From: Brucella cytisi
GTDB taxonomy: Bacteria; Pseudomonadota; Alphaproteobacteria; Rhizobiales; Rhizobiaceae
NCBI GenBank assembly: GCA_012103075.1
Contig: JAAVLQ010000002.1
Coordinates: 1,662,001-1,726,000 of the forward strand
Direction of reading: 5' to 3'
DNA: 64,000 nt
Shown piece by piece: positions 53,235 through 63,704 of the stretch. The number at the start of each line of letters is the position of its first letter. The stretch's first letter is position 1. The position numbers and the translations under genes are program-made. Below the pieces are notes generated by a model that was not told the DNA's origin, made no database searches, and worked only from the letters and a program-made list of their open reading frames with translations.

Positions 53235-54087
53235 TTATTGTTCCGCGGGATCGGATCTCACTACACGTTCTACGGAGGGCGACGTGGTGTTGGTATCCGG
53301 ATTGATGCCGACACGGCTGTAGGCTTCGTTGAAGACACACAAAAAACGTCCTTGCCGCGGCGCAGGATGAACTTGCTGCTGATCGCGTGAACCATGACTA
53401 GATTGCCCTCGACGGATTTCGACACCGGGCTTTCTGAGCCATCCGGGTTTTCGATATAGATTGCCGGCATTTCCTCGTTGCCCACGAAAGCGAAAGTCGT
53501 GATCTTGCCGTTATCGTAGACGCTTTGCGGTTCGAGCGACTGGGCCCCTGCGCCGAATAGCGCCAGTTGCGAGGCCCATAGGCTTCATGGAGGGCCAGCA
53601 CATCGTCAGCTTCCCCGCCTTGGCAGCGCGTGCACGTGCCGCAGCTTGCTGTCGTCGCGCGTCTGCTTCATCTGCAGGATACCGGAATTTCAAATAGAAA
53701 TAGGTGTTCTGACCAACCTCGACGGTCCCGTCTCGCGCGGCCAATTCCATCTGGTAGCTGCGCGTGGAACCGTCACGTCTGGTCGTTACTACGGAAATAT
53801 TGGTGACCGGCTGTTTTTCGCGCGGCTTTAGAAACAAAATATTGCCGGCTGGTGCAACTTCCCGCAACGCTGTTACCAAGCGCGACATGGGCGATCTCTT
53901 CGTCTGCAGCAAACTCAACCTGAACAGAGGATCGTAACGAACCAACGATCCCGGTGATGTTGAAGGGCTGATAATTGACGAAGCGGACGCGGCTATCCTG
54001 CGAGGCACTGTGCGGAATTTCGAGGGCATGCCCCGGAAAGGCGGCACCTGAAAACAGTGCAGATAAAAGGAGTGTCTGTCTTATCAA
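53235..54087 (-). CDS. virB9: VirB9 outer-membrane pore protein
   Basis: Periplasmic/outer-membrane core-complex protein, about 284 residues. Signal peptide LLLSALFSGAAFPGHALE; N-terminal domain DSRVRFVNYQPFNITGIVGS; EVAPAGNILFLKPREKQPVT (family typical); YFYLKFRYPADEADARRQQA; C-terminal beta sandwich TTFAFVGNEEMPAIYIENPD, GNLVMVHAISSKFILRRGKD. Frameshifts near 53865, 53610, 53545 and 53335. The start overlaps the virB8 stop by four bases. Confidence 0.9.
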
Positions 54088-54756
54088 TTGATCGCCTCCG
54101 GATCCGAACGATATTCGCTAACCGCAAAGCCAAGCGGGTTCACAAGACGATCCGTGGAGGACATAGGTGCATTGGCGTAGGCATAGGTCAGGCTTGCAAT
54201 CCAGTGTGTCGTCCGGACTTCATCACCTCGAGTGACGGTGCGCATATAACGCACGGACGCTACGTTCTGATTTATAAGCGAGATTGAAGCGATCCTGATT
54301 TTGGTCGTCGCCGCACGCCCATAGATGACTTGTGGCGAACCCGGATTGCTACCGCGATAGTGGCTCGCAAAGCGATCCTGCTCCGCTTGCGTAGAGAGGA
54401 GCGCGACCGTCCTGAAATTTGTCTGTGCCTCACTCCAGACATAACCTTCGCGGGCACGAACATATCTCGCAGCAAAATATTTTGTCACCGCTTCATCGTA
54501 AGTCCCGGCGGTTGACGTCAGCGCCGAAACCACATCGACGATACCGGTCGAATTGTCGACACGAACGACAAAGGGCTCCACCGTCTTCAATGGTGTCAAC
54601 GCAGCAACTGCAAGGATCGAGACAACCGCAACCAGACTTGCAGCCAACGCGATAGACCGGGCCAATCGGTTCGATCGCTCTATCTGGATCATCCGCTCCC
54701 GGTCAAAACGACGCGCTTTTTTCGAAGTAGGATTTGAGGCTTTCAGTCGTAACCAT
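54084..54756 (-). CDS. virB8: VirB8 assembly protein
   Basis: Bitopic inner-membrane assembly factor, about 224 residues. MVTTESLKSYFEKARRFDRE (corrected over an A-run near 54712), one membrane helix ARSIALAASLVAVVSILAVAA, then the periplasmic NTF2-like domain: VEPFVVRVDNSTGIVDVV, KYFAARYVRAREGYVWSEA, RTTHWIASLTYAYANAPMS and NPLGFAVSEYRSDPE. The start at 54756 agrees with the family. Stop overlaps the virB9 start. Confidence 0.9.
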
Positions 54757-54760
54757 CTCC

Positions 54761-55026
54761 TCACCTCGCGCAAGAACGATGCGACAAAACCATGTTCATA
54801 TGGGAAAACGCCGCAGGTTCGTTGCTCTGCTCAACGTAAGACAATGCTGACATCGGTGATCGTGTATCGGGTCGGTGGGATTTCAGATTTCGGTTCTCGT
54901 CCCATTGCCACATCGCGCGATTGAGCGGACGACGGGCCGGCCGTCGCACTTCGGCAAGGGATTGTTCAACGATGCGCAGCTGCCAAGCAATGTGGCCAGC
55001 GCAATGGACCAGAAAAATCTGTTCAT
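54761..55026 (-). CDS. virB7: VirB7 lipoprotein
   Basis: Small outer-membrane lipoprotein of about 88 residues that pairs with VirB9. Lipobox ALATLLGSC, with SLNNPLPKCDG following. With one indel near 54925 it continues RRPLNRAMWQWDENRNLKS, which resembles VirB7/TraN-like proteins of IncN-type systems (CDG...RPLNR..W.W). It is longer than Agrobacterium VirB7. Ends 5 bases before the virB8 start. Confidence 0.75.
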
Positions 55027-55054
55027 CGGGAAAGACCTCTTCTTTTCGATAACG

Positions 55055-55986
55055 TCATGTGTTCGCGCCTCTGGGGCCAACCGTTCGCCCCACGAGACGA
55101 ACAGTGCGTTTAAGGGCGCGCCCGGTGCTTCTGGTGCTTCGCGCAAGCATACCCTCATGAGCATCACGCGCCGTGCTGTACCCATAGGCAAGCGATGCGC
55201 CTCCGGCGGCCAGCGCCGAAGCAATATGTGGGAGTTGATAAAAACGTAGAGCGCGGCGATCCCGATTGCGCAAAGGGCAATCGGACGCATGAGGACGTCG
55301 GAATAGGCATCGATGGCAGTAAAGGTGGAATCGATACACGAGATCAGCAACGATCCCACCGCAACGACGAGGACTTGCAGAATGACGAAATTGACGAGTT
55401 GTCCGATCCGGGCCTCGGTGAAACGCCTTGTGGACTGAAACAGAGCCAGTGCAACGAAGATTGGCCCGACCGCCAGTATGATTGCCAACGCCAGACGCGC
55501 ATAAAGCGAGACGACATAGCCAATGCCGGCAGCCAGAAAGCTCACCGCGATCACCAATATTCCTGCAACGCCTGTAACAATATCGATGGGCGGGAAGCGC
55601 GCGACCAGATGTCGGTGGCGGACGCCTGTCCCTTGTCCAGAAGACTGTCAAAAGTGCTGGCACCGGGCCGGACCAGAGTTGAGTGCCCCGGCAATTTCAT
55701 GCGGGAGCACATTGAAGAAGACGTTCGTGACATAGGTCTGATAATCGTCGGCGTTCTTGACCAGCGTTACGATAATCGCGAGCTTGATCGCTCGGAACAC
55801 GAATTCGAGGATCGGCTCGCTAACCGAGCCGCGCAGTACCAGATAACCATAAAGCACGATGTATAGGGTGACGGCAGCGGTCAACGGGCCTGTTATCCAT
55901 TGTGCGATGTTAGACGTTCCGTCCGAAACAAACGTTTCCAGTGGTTGTTTGAACTGCCCGTCGATGAAGTCGAACACCTGATACAT
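55055..55986 (-). CDS. virB6: VirB6 polytopic inner-membrane protein
   Basis: About 311 residues with at least five hydrophobic helices: ITGPLTAAVTLYIVLYGYLV, VFRAIKLAIIVTLVKNAD, MVIAVSFLAAGIGYVVSLYA, LALAIILAVGPIFVALAL, LVNFVILQVLVVAVGSLLI, LCAIGIAALYVFINSHIL. The pattern LYGYLVLRG and GPIFVALALFQSTRRF is the VirB6/TrbL signature. It ends in a basic tail (GRALKRTVRLVGRTVG). Frameshifts near 55680, 55560 and 55210. Forms part of the inner-membrane pore. Confidence 0.88.
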
Positions 55987-55990
55987 CGCA

Positions 55991-56224
55991 TCAATTCCCC
56001 AACGTTTCGCGCATCTTGCGTAGCCTTCGTTTTCCGTCCGCCGCTTCAGCGTTCACACAATATGGCGTACCACGCAGATGGCCCGGATCATTACGGCATT
56101 CAGCAAGGATGCGTTTGAGCAGCGTCTCGTCCGCCATCAACTCCTCAACGGGAAGGGTTGGATTTCTTTCTTCAGAGCAGCCAGTCACACAGACAAGGAC
56201 AGCAATCGAAACAAGCCGTTTCAT
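55991..56224 (-). CDS. EexN-like entry-exclusion lipoprotein
   Basis: 77 residues. Lipobox SIAVLVCVTGC with Cys16, followed by EELMADETLLKRILAECRND and GTPYCVNAEAADGKRRL, the pattern of EexN-type exclusion lipoproteins. In IncN-like systems (pKM101) the entry-exclusion gene also lies between virB5 and virB6 homologues, as here. It should stop the host from receiving a second copy of the same element. Its start overlaps the virB5 stop (ATGA). Confidence 0.78.
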   Translation of the reverse strand: MKRLVSIAVLVCVTGCSEERNPTLPVEELMADETLLKRILAECRNDPGHLRGTPYCVNAEAADGKRRLRKMRETLGN

Positions 56225-56918
56225 TGCAGTACCGCTTTCATCGAATCCATGCGCTTGCGCCAATCTTCGGCCTTGCGTTGTTCGTCGACCCGGGTTTGTG
56301 TGCGCTGAAGCATTTGCAAGCCTTCCATTCGCAAAACATCTGTCTGGAGGAACGCCTGTTCTGCCTGTAGCCCGGCCGGAGGTCAGCGATCTCCTTGGCA
56401 TCGCTGGCGGAAGATATTTTCTCTCGCAACTCATCGATCCCGTCGATGCGTTTGGTAGCTACATCGTAGATCTGCTGGCCAATGCTCATCTGCCCGGCAT
56501 TATTATTCTGGGTACGCGAGAGTTCCTTTGCGTAGAAATCATCGGCGTCGGTCCTATAGCGGGAATTGCCTTCGAGAAATTTTGAAGCAGATTGTCCTAT
56601 CGAGCCTGATCCGTCGCCCTTGAACAAGCTTTCTATGGCTGCGAAATCTGGAGGCAGCGCCTTACGAATGGCCGGATCGTTCAGAACGCTGGCAACATCG
56701 GCCATATCGGTCAGTTTGTTGAGCGAACCATAAAGTTGCTGCGCCTGCTCGATCTGCTGATGGAGCGCATCGAGCTGCGATTTCAACTGGGCGATGCTCT
56801 CCATGTGCTTGAGGATTGATGTCCTGTCGATGACAGGAATTCCTTCACCACTCGCAGTCCCGGCTGAGAAGATCAGCGCCGCAACAATGGCCACACACCG
56901 AATTTTATCCGCAATCAT
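56221..56918 (-). CDS. virB5: VirB5 minor pilin / adhesin
   Basis: Periplasmic pilus-tip protein, about 232 residues. Signal peptide CVAIVAALIFSAGTASGEG; then IPVIDRTSILKHMESIAQLK and QLDALHQQIEQAQQLYGSLN, the family's heptad-like N-terminal helix; LPPDFAAIESLFKGDG. A frameshift near 56377 is corrected to reach QTDVLRMEGLQMLQRTQTRV and the end MKAVLQ. Start and stop overlap neighbours. Confidence 0.88.
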
Positions 56919-59302
56919 CAGCTTGCACTCCTTCGTTTCTGGAAAAGGGGCATCCAGTTTTCAAGCCCGTCGCCGACTTCACTTCGAATTGCATCTGCAA
57001 GTTCGACATTGGCAGTCCGACCGGAAAGAATGGCGAGTTCATCGTCAAAGCCGTTGAGGTTCAATTCGGCGACGACGCTGTTATGACCTTGCTTGAGAAC
57101 GAAGCGGCGGCTTTCGATGCTGAGTTCGCGTGCGATCAGCTCGTATTCACGTTCTGTCAGTTTGAAACCGTCGACATAGTCGGAATGGCTTCCGCGTGCG
57201 TTCGGAAGAAAAATTTGCGTTGGGCACTGCTCTATGATGGTGTGGGCGATCAATGAGTTGATCGCGTCCCCGAGGACTTTTGCGTCGCAAACAGCATGAG
57301 ACCATTTTGCTTGCGGATCGTCTTGAGCTTGTTCTGTGCAAGGTCGAGGAATGCGTCATCCTGTAAAGCCTTCCAGAACTCGTCAATGACGATGACAATG
57401 CGCCTACCGTCGATGAGTTGCTCCACGCGGTAGAAAAGATAAGCCATCAAGGGCGAGCGGATTTCCTCATTATCGAGGAAGTCGGTCATGTCATATCCGA
57501 GCAGTTTTCCACCAGCCCCAAATTCTGCCAAACCGGTTTCCTCATTGGCATTGTCGAAGACCCATCCAAGAGGCTCTTCCTTTTCCCATCGGCGCAGCCG
57601 GGCAGCAATGCCCTCGGGGTTCGTATTGTCGAGGAAAGTCCGGAGTGCGCCGATCGTACGTTGTGCCACCGGAAGATCCGCTAACCCATCGATGGCGGTG
57701 GCAATGTCGCGCAGTTCGGTGACAGACAACTGCCCCGACAACGGCCCCACCAGCTTTCCAATCCAGTCTGCGAGGAAGATCTTGTTTTCTGGCGTCAGGT
57801 CGAGTGCCTTAAGTGGCGCACAACCGGTGGGCTTCCCGTTTTTAAGCGGATGATAGGTGCCACCAGCAGCTCGGATGTAGAGATCGGCGCCGCGGTCCTT
57901 GTCAAAAAGATCACGTGCGGATCGTGCTTTTCAAGCTGGGACAGCATGAAATTGAGCAACACGGTCTTGCCCGCGCCCGATGGCCCGCAAATGAAAGCGT
58001 TGCCAAGATCACCGTAATGGAAATTGAAATAGTATGGCGAACCGGATGCAGTTTTAAGGAGCGCGACGGCAGCGCCCCATTCGTTGTCGTCCTTCTGGCC
58101 TCCCCGGATAGGAATGGAACGGCGACAATGCTGCGAAATTCCGCGAGCTGATTGCACCGGAGCGCGCGCGATATCTGAAATTGCCGGGGAGTTGAGACCA
58201 CCACGCAGCTTCAAGACCAAGGTCTTCGCGCGCAACAACAGCACCGCCATTGGTGAGGCTTGCGCGCGCGCTTTGCGAGGTGGTCGCTCAGTTCTTTTAC
58301 TGACGAGGCAAACGCTGCCAGTGTCAGATGATGCTCGCCGAGAACAAAACGGTTGGATTCCAGATCGTCCATGGCGTCGTCGAGCTCTTCGATCTGCGAA
58401 GCAGCCTTGTCACTGCTGCTGAGCATCTGGTTTTGCTTGCGCCCCATAATTGTACGGGCGTCGGCCTTGGAGACGAAGGAAAAGGATTGCGACAAAATCA
58501 GTTCGAAGGGGCTAATCAGGACAGCATCCAACATGCCCGGCTTCGTGGTAGCGGGGTATTCCTTGAAGCTCAGCATCCCGGTAAAGCGGCTTTCAGCCTC
58601 GTGCCGGATTTCGATTGTCTCCCGACCGAAAATAACACGATCAGAATAGATCGCCGAGGCAATGCGTCCCTCTGTGAGCGGGACCGGCTCCCTTCGTCCG
58701 CCGACGAGTTGATGCAAGACCTCGCACGGTTCGGAAAAAAAGCAGGCCATCGGCATCGTACAGCGATAACACTCGCGGCTCGAAGCGTTTCAATCCTGCT
58801 GTTATGTCGACCACCTTGTCGCGGAGTTGTTTCAGTGCCTCGTGGTCGAATTCGATATCGCCGTTCCGCGCACGAATGAGGCGCGAAAGCAGGTTTGCTG
58901 CTTTTTCGGCAGGATCGCGCAGGGGTGACCAGACGACCGTCAGATATAGATCGTTTCGAAAAGATCTTCGCTCACCATTCGCTCGCGATAATTTTCGTTG
59001 AGTTGAGCGGAGAATTTCGCTTTAAACCGTCCGTCGGGATAGGTCTTGTCACGCCGACGGATCAGATGGGTCCATAGTGCGAGCCGCTCATCGGAAATGT
59101 TCTTGTAGAGCGTGTTTATATCGCGGTGCAGAGCGTTGATATCCAGAACATCTGCGGTTTCGAACGAAACGCCTTCAAGTGCAATCATCACCATGAGCGA
59201 ACGCGAGTTCAAGGCGATTGTCGTTTCATCGACGTGACGCACGTAAGGAATGAAGGTTTCGGGACCGAGCTCCCGGGACTTGAAGATTGCGGTATCAGGC
59301 AA
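56918..59302 (-). CDS. virB4: VirB4 secretion ATPase
   Basis: Largest conserved ATPase of the T4SS, about 795 residues. Start appears to be TTG at 59302 ([17 protein letters not shown]) overlapping the end of virB3. N-terminal region [37 protein letters not shown]; Walker [21 protein letters not shown]; Walker [18 protein letters not shown]; then [17 protein letters not shown] and the end [15 protein letters not shown]. Frameshifts near 58935, 58745, 58235, 57875, 57765 and 57255. Energises pilus biogenesis and pairs with VirB11 and TraG. Confidence 0.9.
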
Positions 59303-59637
59303 GACCGAGATCCCTTTCGTCGAAGCGGCGGGAGAGTCTGAGCGGCGTGATCGAGCCACCACCCCACAGGGGAGGTGTTTCGCGACCGGCCACGCGTCTC
59401 GACCCGGGCTACGGCGATACGAAACATGTTGTGATCGTGCCTGATGAGCGCACGGAAGATGCAATGAAAAACCACACCTACGAGCGCATAGACGACAGAA
59501 CCGGCTGCGAGATAGAAAATCGTCGTTGCGATGACGTTCATGCCCATGGCTTCCATGGTGACACCTGCGAACATTGCAGGTCGGGTACAGGCGATGAACA
59601 GTGTATCTTCCTCAAGTACAGGCTTTGAGATCGACAT
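59295..59637 (-). CDS. virB3: VirB3 membrane protein
   Basis: About 114 residues. SISKPVLEEDTLFIACTRPA, then MFAGVTMEAMGMNVIATTIF (family CTRPAM motif), one or two membrane helices (YLAAGSVVYALVGVVFHCIF), MFRIAVARVETRGRSRNTSP, and after an indel near 59360 GSITPLRLSRRFDERDL. The tail overlaps the start of virB4. Short and highly typical of VirB3 in position and motif. Confidence 0.85.
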
Positions 59638-59641
59638 TGCC

Positions 59642-59941
59642 TCAACTCCCGACAATCGTGCTGACAAGCTCGGAAGAACCGGCAATCACGCCGATTCCGA
59701 TGATCCAGTAGCCAGCCCGACGGAGGTCCATGTAACCGAACATCCGGGCGACTGCGATCAGTATGACCGCGATGGTCGCGATCAGCTTGAAGATATTGCC
59801 TGTGAGGAGATCGACGATGTTCTGAAGGATGGACTCGATGCCTGCGGCCTGAGCGAAGGCCGGTTCGACCAGAGTTGCGAGAATTGCAGTCGTCATAATG
59901 GCGGACGTTGCAATCGAGCGCATACGGTAACCATAGGTCAT
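59642..59941 (-). CDS. virB2: VirB2 major pilin
   Basis: 99 residues, intact. Signal peptide SIATSAIMTTAILATLVEPA with cleavage after FAQA; then two hydrophobic helices (IFKLIATIAVILIAVARMFG; AGYWIIGIGVIAGSSELV) around a short loop YMDLRR. This is the VirB2 architecture. Four bases after virB1; RBS GGAGGAG lies in the virB1 end. Confidence 0.87.
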   Translation of the reverse strand: MTYGYRMRSIATSAIMTTAILATLVEPAFAQAAGIESILQNIVDLLTGNIFKLIATIAVILIAVARMFGYMDLRRAGYWIIGIGVIAGSSELVSTIVGS

Positions 59942-59942
59942 T

Positions 59943-60605
59943 TTATTCTCCTCCACGCTGGTTCTGGAAAACGAGGACCGACGACTGACGCCCGGACTTG
60001 AAGACATCCCGGGAAGGCGCGGTGGCGTCGGAGGTGGCCTTCCGGCCGAGATTCTCTGCGACAGCGTTTGATGTCGCAGCGGCCCATTCTTCGCGCTGTC
60101 CATCTTGACTGCTGCCGACACTCAACGTCGCGCTCGTTGATTTTAGCCGTTCGATCTCACGTTGAACCCGGCTGTCATATTCGGCGGATGAACCGGCAGA
60201 GATATCTCCGCCACCGTAAAATGACTGAAGCATGATCTTCCCGGCCTCGGTTTCATCGGCACCGGCCCGGACGGCCCGACGATAGGTGCTGTCAAGCAGT
60301 GTCGCGGTCGCTTTCAGATTGAGGCACGGATCGAAAGCTTCGGCGATCGTGAGGTTGAGCCTACTGAGGTCATCAAGACCTAATCCCGCGAGACCAAGCT
60401 GAATGTCCTGATGCCCGGCGACCGGGGGCAGCGGCGACTTCTATCGCCTCGGCTTTTGAGGCCGGCTGCTGCTTTAAAGGGGGCCGCTATTGATGCGGAT
60501 GTTAAATGGTTCGAAACGGCTTTCGAGGCTGACAATACCGGCAAGCGTTTCGGTAGCAACGGACGGCGCGCAATTGTGGGCAAGATCGACAAACCATACG
60601 GGCAT
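59943..60605 (-). CDS. virB1: VirB1 lytic transglycosylase
   Basis: About 221 residues. Opens MPVWFVDLAHNCAPSVATET, with the SLT catalytic glutamate in IVSLESRFEPFNIRIN; AGLGLDDLSRLNLTIAEAFD and ATLLDSTYRRAVRAGAD are transglycosylase helices. A frameshift near 60480 (C-run) is needed to continue. The tail after SFYGGGDISAG is a polar, low-complexity stretch. The N-terminus has no clear signal peptide, as in some VirB1 proteins. Locally opens peptidoglycan for channel assembly. Confidence 0.82.
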
Positions 60606-60607
60606 GA

Positions 60608-61148
60608 CTAGAACCACACCCTCTGCTTGCCGACACCGTCGATCGTAACATCAATGTAGTTAGGTTTTTCGCGAACAAGAGGTCGAGCAGTTTTATGGCC
60701 CATGCACTGACGGTAGCCTTTTTTCGTACTGCCATTTGGCATCAACGAACAGGCTATCGTCATTGCGAAGCTGTTCGCTGCGATGTTTGCACAGGCTGCT
60801 GTTTACAGCCTGCGCCGAAGTGGAGACGCAAGACACTACGCGTCTGCGATCAGCGTAAGAAACGGTAAGGCGATAACCGTCATTACAATAATACGGTTCG
60901 TAGCGAGGACGTGAGCTCTCAAAACCTGCGCTGCTGCAGGTTGGAAACGACTTGCCTCTGGCAAGCCACCGCCATAGCTTTTGCAGCGCTGGACGGCATT
61001 GTGCATATTGCGTGGCTCCACCGGGATTGGATAAGCACAAGATAACTTTACAACCCCAGTCATCGGCACGAGCGTTTTGACTGGAACCGAGATATAATGC
61101 ACCGAGTCCGAAAACTGCGATGGCACCACGAAAGAGAAATTTGCTCAT
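60608..61148 (-). CDS. TrbM/KikA-like exported protein
   Basis: About 180 residues. Signal peptide LFRGAIAVFGLGALYLGSSQ with cleavage after NARA; then DDWGCKVILCLSNPGGATQY, CRPALQKLWRWLARGKSFPT and YYCNDGYRLTVSYADRR, in the TrbM/KikA family pattern. With one indel near 60717 (A-run) it runs on to GYRQCMGHKTARPLVREKPN and ends GVGKQRVWF. It is the first gene of the virB operon, immediately before virB1. KikA-type proteins are periplasmic mating-apparatus components with unclear role. Confidence 0.78.
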
Positions 61149-61239
61149 GCCTCCTATCCTCCGATTAGTTGTTGGGCACGTTGTCAGAACTCGTTGCGCC
61201 TCAACTCCCTTACTATTCAAATAATCGATAGTTAAAAAA
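61149..61239. promoter_or_regulatory. Divergent promoter region of virB operon and its regulator
   Basis: Only 91 bases separate the leftward TrbM-like gene and the rightward regulator gene. It contains an inverted motif ACTAT ... ATAGT (around 61212-61232), a candidate operator. A product binding here would control both directions. Confidence 0.45.
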
Positions 61240-61593
61240 ATGGCAAGCAATTTAAGCGAACGATGGCAAAACCGGGCGCTGGCTCTTTTTGGCCTTCGGG
61301 AAATTCTGGAAAAACCGATTGAAGATGAATCGCCGCAATCGCGTATCAAACAGATCGGAATGCTGAATGTACTGTACATGATGCATCAGGCTCATGAGCC
61401 ACTAACTCTTTCATCGATCATGAAAATTACTGGTTTAACTCGTGGCGGCGTCATCGAAACGGTCGAACAACTGGTGCAACGAGGCATCCTCACCGAGACG
61501 CTTGGACGCAATTCGATGGGTCGGGGAACGGCGAGGCAGTTTGAATTCGCACGCAACGTATTCGAGCAAATCCGCTTCACCGGCGCAGAGTAA
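61240..61593 (+). CDS. MarR-like winged-helix regulator, divergent from virB
   Basis: 117 residues, intact. The wing-helix centre PLTLSSIMKITGLTRGGVIE followed by TVEQLVQRGILTETLGRNSM is a standard MarR-type fold; GRGTARQFEFA is the wing. The N-terminal helix RALALFGLREILEKPIEDES may dimerise. Its position 91 bases from, and divergent to, the virB operon makes it the likely repressor of transfer genes. No ligand is suggested by the sequence. Confidence 0.72.
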   Translation: MASNLSERWQNRALALFGLREILEKPIEDESPQSRIKQIGMLNVLYMMHQAHEPLTLSSIMKITGLTRGGVIETVEQLVQRGILTETLGRNSMGRGTARQFEFARNVFEQIRFTGAE

Positions 61594-61625
61594 TTTAACT
61601 TATAAGAATATTATAAGTTAAATTA
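61591..61625. repeat. 15-bp perfect inverted repeat overlapping the regulator stop
   Basis: Arms TAATTTAACTTATAA and TTATAAGTTAAATTA with a five-base spacer GAATA. The left arm contains the stop codon of the regulator. It is A+T only in its outer part and not followed by a T-run except ATTTT. It may be a terminator for both sides or a binding site. Confidence 0.5.
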
Positions 61626-61795
61626 ATTTTGGCCCCGACTATCCATTTGAAGGGCCTACCTTTGATTACTCTTGTCGAAGCAAGAGGGAACGGATTTCTC
61701 GATAAAGCTCTCAACACAGAGCAATAGGGGATCGCCAATCGGAACGCTGACAAATCGGAAGGGCTTCCTTTATGTGACCGATGAGCGACAGCCGC

Positions 61796-62138
61796 TCACA
61801 GTGCGTCGATCATCTCACTTGAACGCGCTTCCTTCTCAAAAAATCCAGTCAAACCCCACCTGTGGTCCCCTTTTGCTGAGAGTGAGGCCGATAGTGAGGA
61901 GAGATCGTATTCCAACGAAAGTAACAAAGTCCGCCGCCTCCACCCGAAGGTGAAGGCCATTTGTGAGGGGCCGCAGAAACGCGTAACCGTCGCCAAAACC
62001 GACGACGCTCTCACGACCAATAATGTCGATCGACACAAATTGTGCACTGAATTCGGTGTGTAGAAATTTGCCTGCCTCATCGGGGTTCGAAACGAGGACG
62101 AACGCTTCAGCACGGTGTTTATACGCAAGATTTTTCAT
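61796..62138 (-). CDS. DUF2218-like protein
   Basis: About 114 residues. HRAEAFVLVSNPDEAGKFLH, then SIDIIGRESVVGFGDGYAF and TNGLHLRVEAADFVTFVGIR, ending DWIF(EKEARSSEMIDAL) after one T is removed from a run near 61850. It resembles DUF2218 (phosphotransferase-fold, siderophore-linked in some genomes), but weakly. Lies between the regulator repeat and a PLP enzyme on the same strand. Function unknown. Confidence 0.45.
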
Positions 62139-62350
62139 CATATAGCCTGAGTTTTTCACGCTCCGACGCGCAGAGCACCTTTCTCCATTACGGTCGCTGA
62201 ACTGCTTGCACCTCTGCAGTTGCCCTCACTAAACCAACATATCGATCAGTTACGGCTGACCGTCATGCAAATGAGACGTCGCGGAGCGAACGAGACTTGA
62301 TAACGCGATGGCTATCGAAACCCTTCTGCGCGGCACCGAGGCAGTTGGGG

Positions 62351-63585
62351 CTAGCCGTTGTCGACCAGAAGCTCTTTGACTGCGCTACAAAAACTCTCGA
62401 TCTCATCCGCCTGATGGCTGGCGGTGAGGGAGACACGCAATCCTGCTTCTCCCGCCACCGTAGGGAAGAAAATTGCTGAGGCGTAGAAATTATGTTTCAG
62501 AAGCTCCTGAGCACACCCAATTGATATCATTTCATCACCGATACGGATAATGCGGATCGGCAGTGCGGATCCCGATTGGGCTGTGGGCATTAGTCTGTCA
62601 AAAGCGCGATATTGTCCTGCAACGCGGCTTGTCGTTGCCCAAGTTCTGGAGATCGATGGATTTCAGCTGAAGCCAACGCTGCACCAATAGCTGCTGTATT
62701 GAGTGATGCCGAGAATGCGTGTGCAATTGCATAACGGCGAAACAAACTTTCCTGATGGGCGGTTCCCAGCATCAGCAACCCGCCAGATGCTCCAAATCCC
62801 TTGCCCAACGATGTGACGATTATGGTTCGGTCTCCCGGGTTATCGAATTGGGATCTCGCATAACCCTGCCCTTCCTTACCGACAATGGATACTCCATGTG
62901 CATCGTCAATGTACAAGAACAAGCCGTATTTTTCTTGCAGCTGTTTCAATTCATCGATGCGCGCGCCGCCTCCCATAGAGTACACGCCATCGCAAATGTA
63001 TGCGACGCTTCGGTTCTTTTGCAGATATCCTCAAGCGCTTCATAGTCGTTGTGCGGTATCGTTTGAACGACGGTTTCATCGGCCATTGTTTTCTTGTGGT
63101 AGGCAAGGGTCGCGTGAGCAAACCGATCGAAAACCATCGTTGGCTTTATACCGCCAGTCAGATGACCAGAAGCAACCAATGGAAGTGCGCTCATGTTGGC
63201 GGCTAATACAGTCGTATAGGTAATAGAGCGAGCCTCGAAGAGCTGCGAAAGCGCCTCTTCGAGTTCGCCAAGCTGTACGAAGTTTAGCCTTGTCCGGGCG
63301 CAGGACCAATGTAGACTACCGTTTTGTCGAACTGCTTCAATGGCTCCCCGACGATACGTGGATGATTGTCCAGCCCGAGATAAGAACACCGGACGAAATC
63401 AATGACATTGTCGTTGCGACCGAGTAACTGGACTGGCGCCCTTCTCTCGGGACTGCGTAAAGCGCCATAACACCTTGAAGGTGAGCCGCTTCGAAATGAG
63501 AGCCAGCAATATCGATCAACTTCGCAGTATTGCGAGCACCCGTTCCAAATAGACGTTGAGATGATTCAAACGGATTCCTTGGCAT
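62351..63585 (-). CDS. Alpha-oxoamine-synthase-like PLP enzyme (AONS/KBL/CqsA superfamily), product unknown
   Basis: About 411 residues when repaired. Start MPRNPFESSQRLFGTGARNT; cofactor-region motifs LDNHPRIV, HWSCARTRLNFVQLGELEEA, VFDRFAHATLAYHKKTMAD; cofactor aspartate YIDDAHGVSIVGKEGQG; PLP lysine in VTSLGKGFGASGGLLML; end LRVSLTASHQADEIESFCSA. Frameshifts near 63435, 63330, 63010 and 62600. The fold matches BioF, Kbl and CqsA (Vibrio autoinducer synthase) alike; it is clearly distinct from bioF at 9911. Upstream, same strand, lies a response regulator. Confidence 0.7.
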
Positions 63586-63704
63586 CACATCCTCCATTGT
63601 GGTGCCAGTATGAAAGCTGGAAGAAATATTATTCGCAACAAAGCAGTTAAGAAGAATTATAGTTTATATTAATTACAATATTTACATTATTATCATTCAT
63701 AAGT

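Noticed and set aside
51026..61148. Assignment as the Brucella intracellular-virulence VirB operon
   Set aside because: An EexN-like gene, a TrbM/KikA-like first gene, no visible virB12 and linkage to relaxase and coupling protein fit a conjugation system better.
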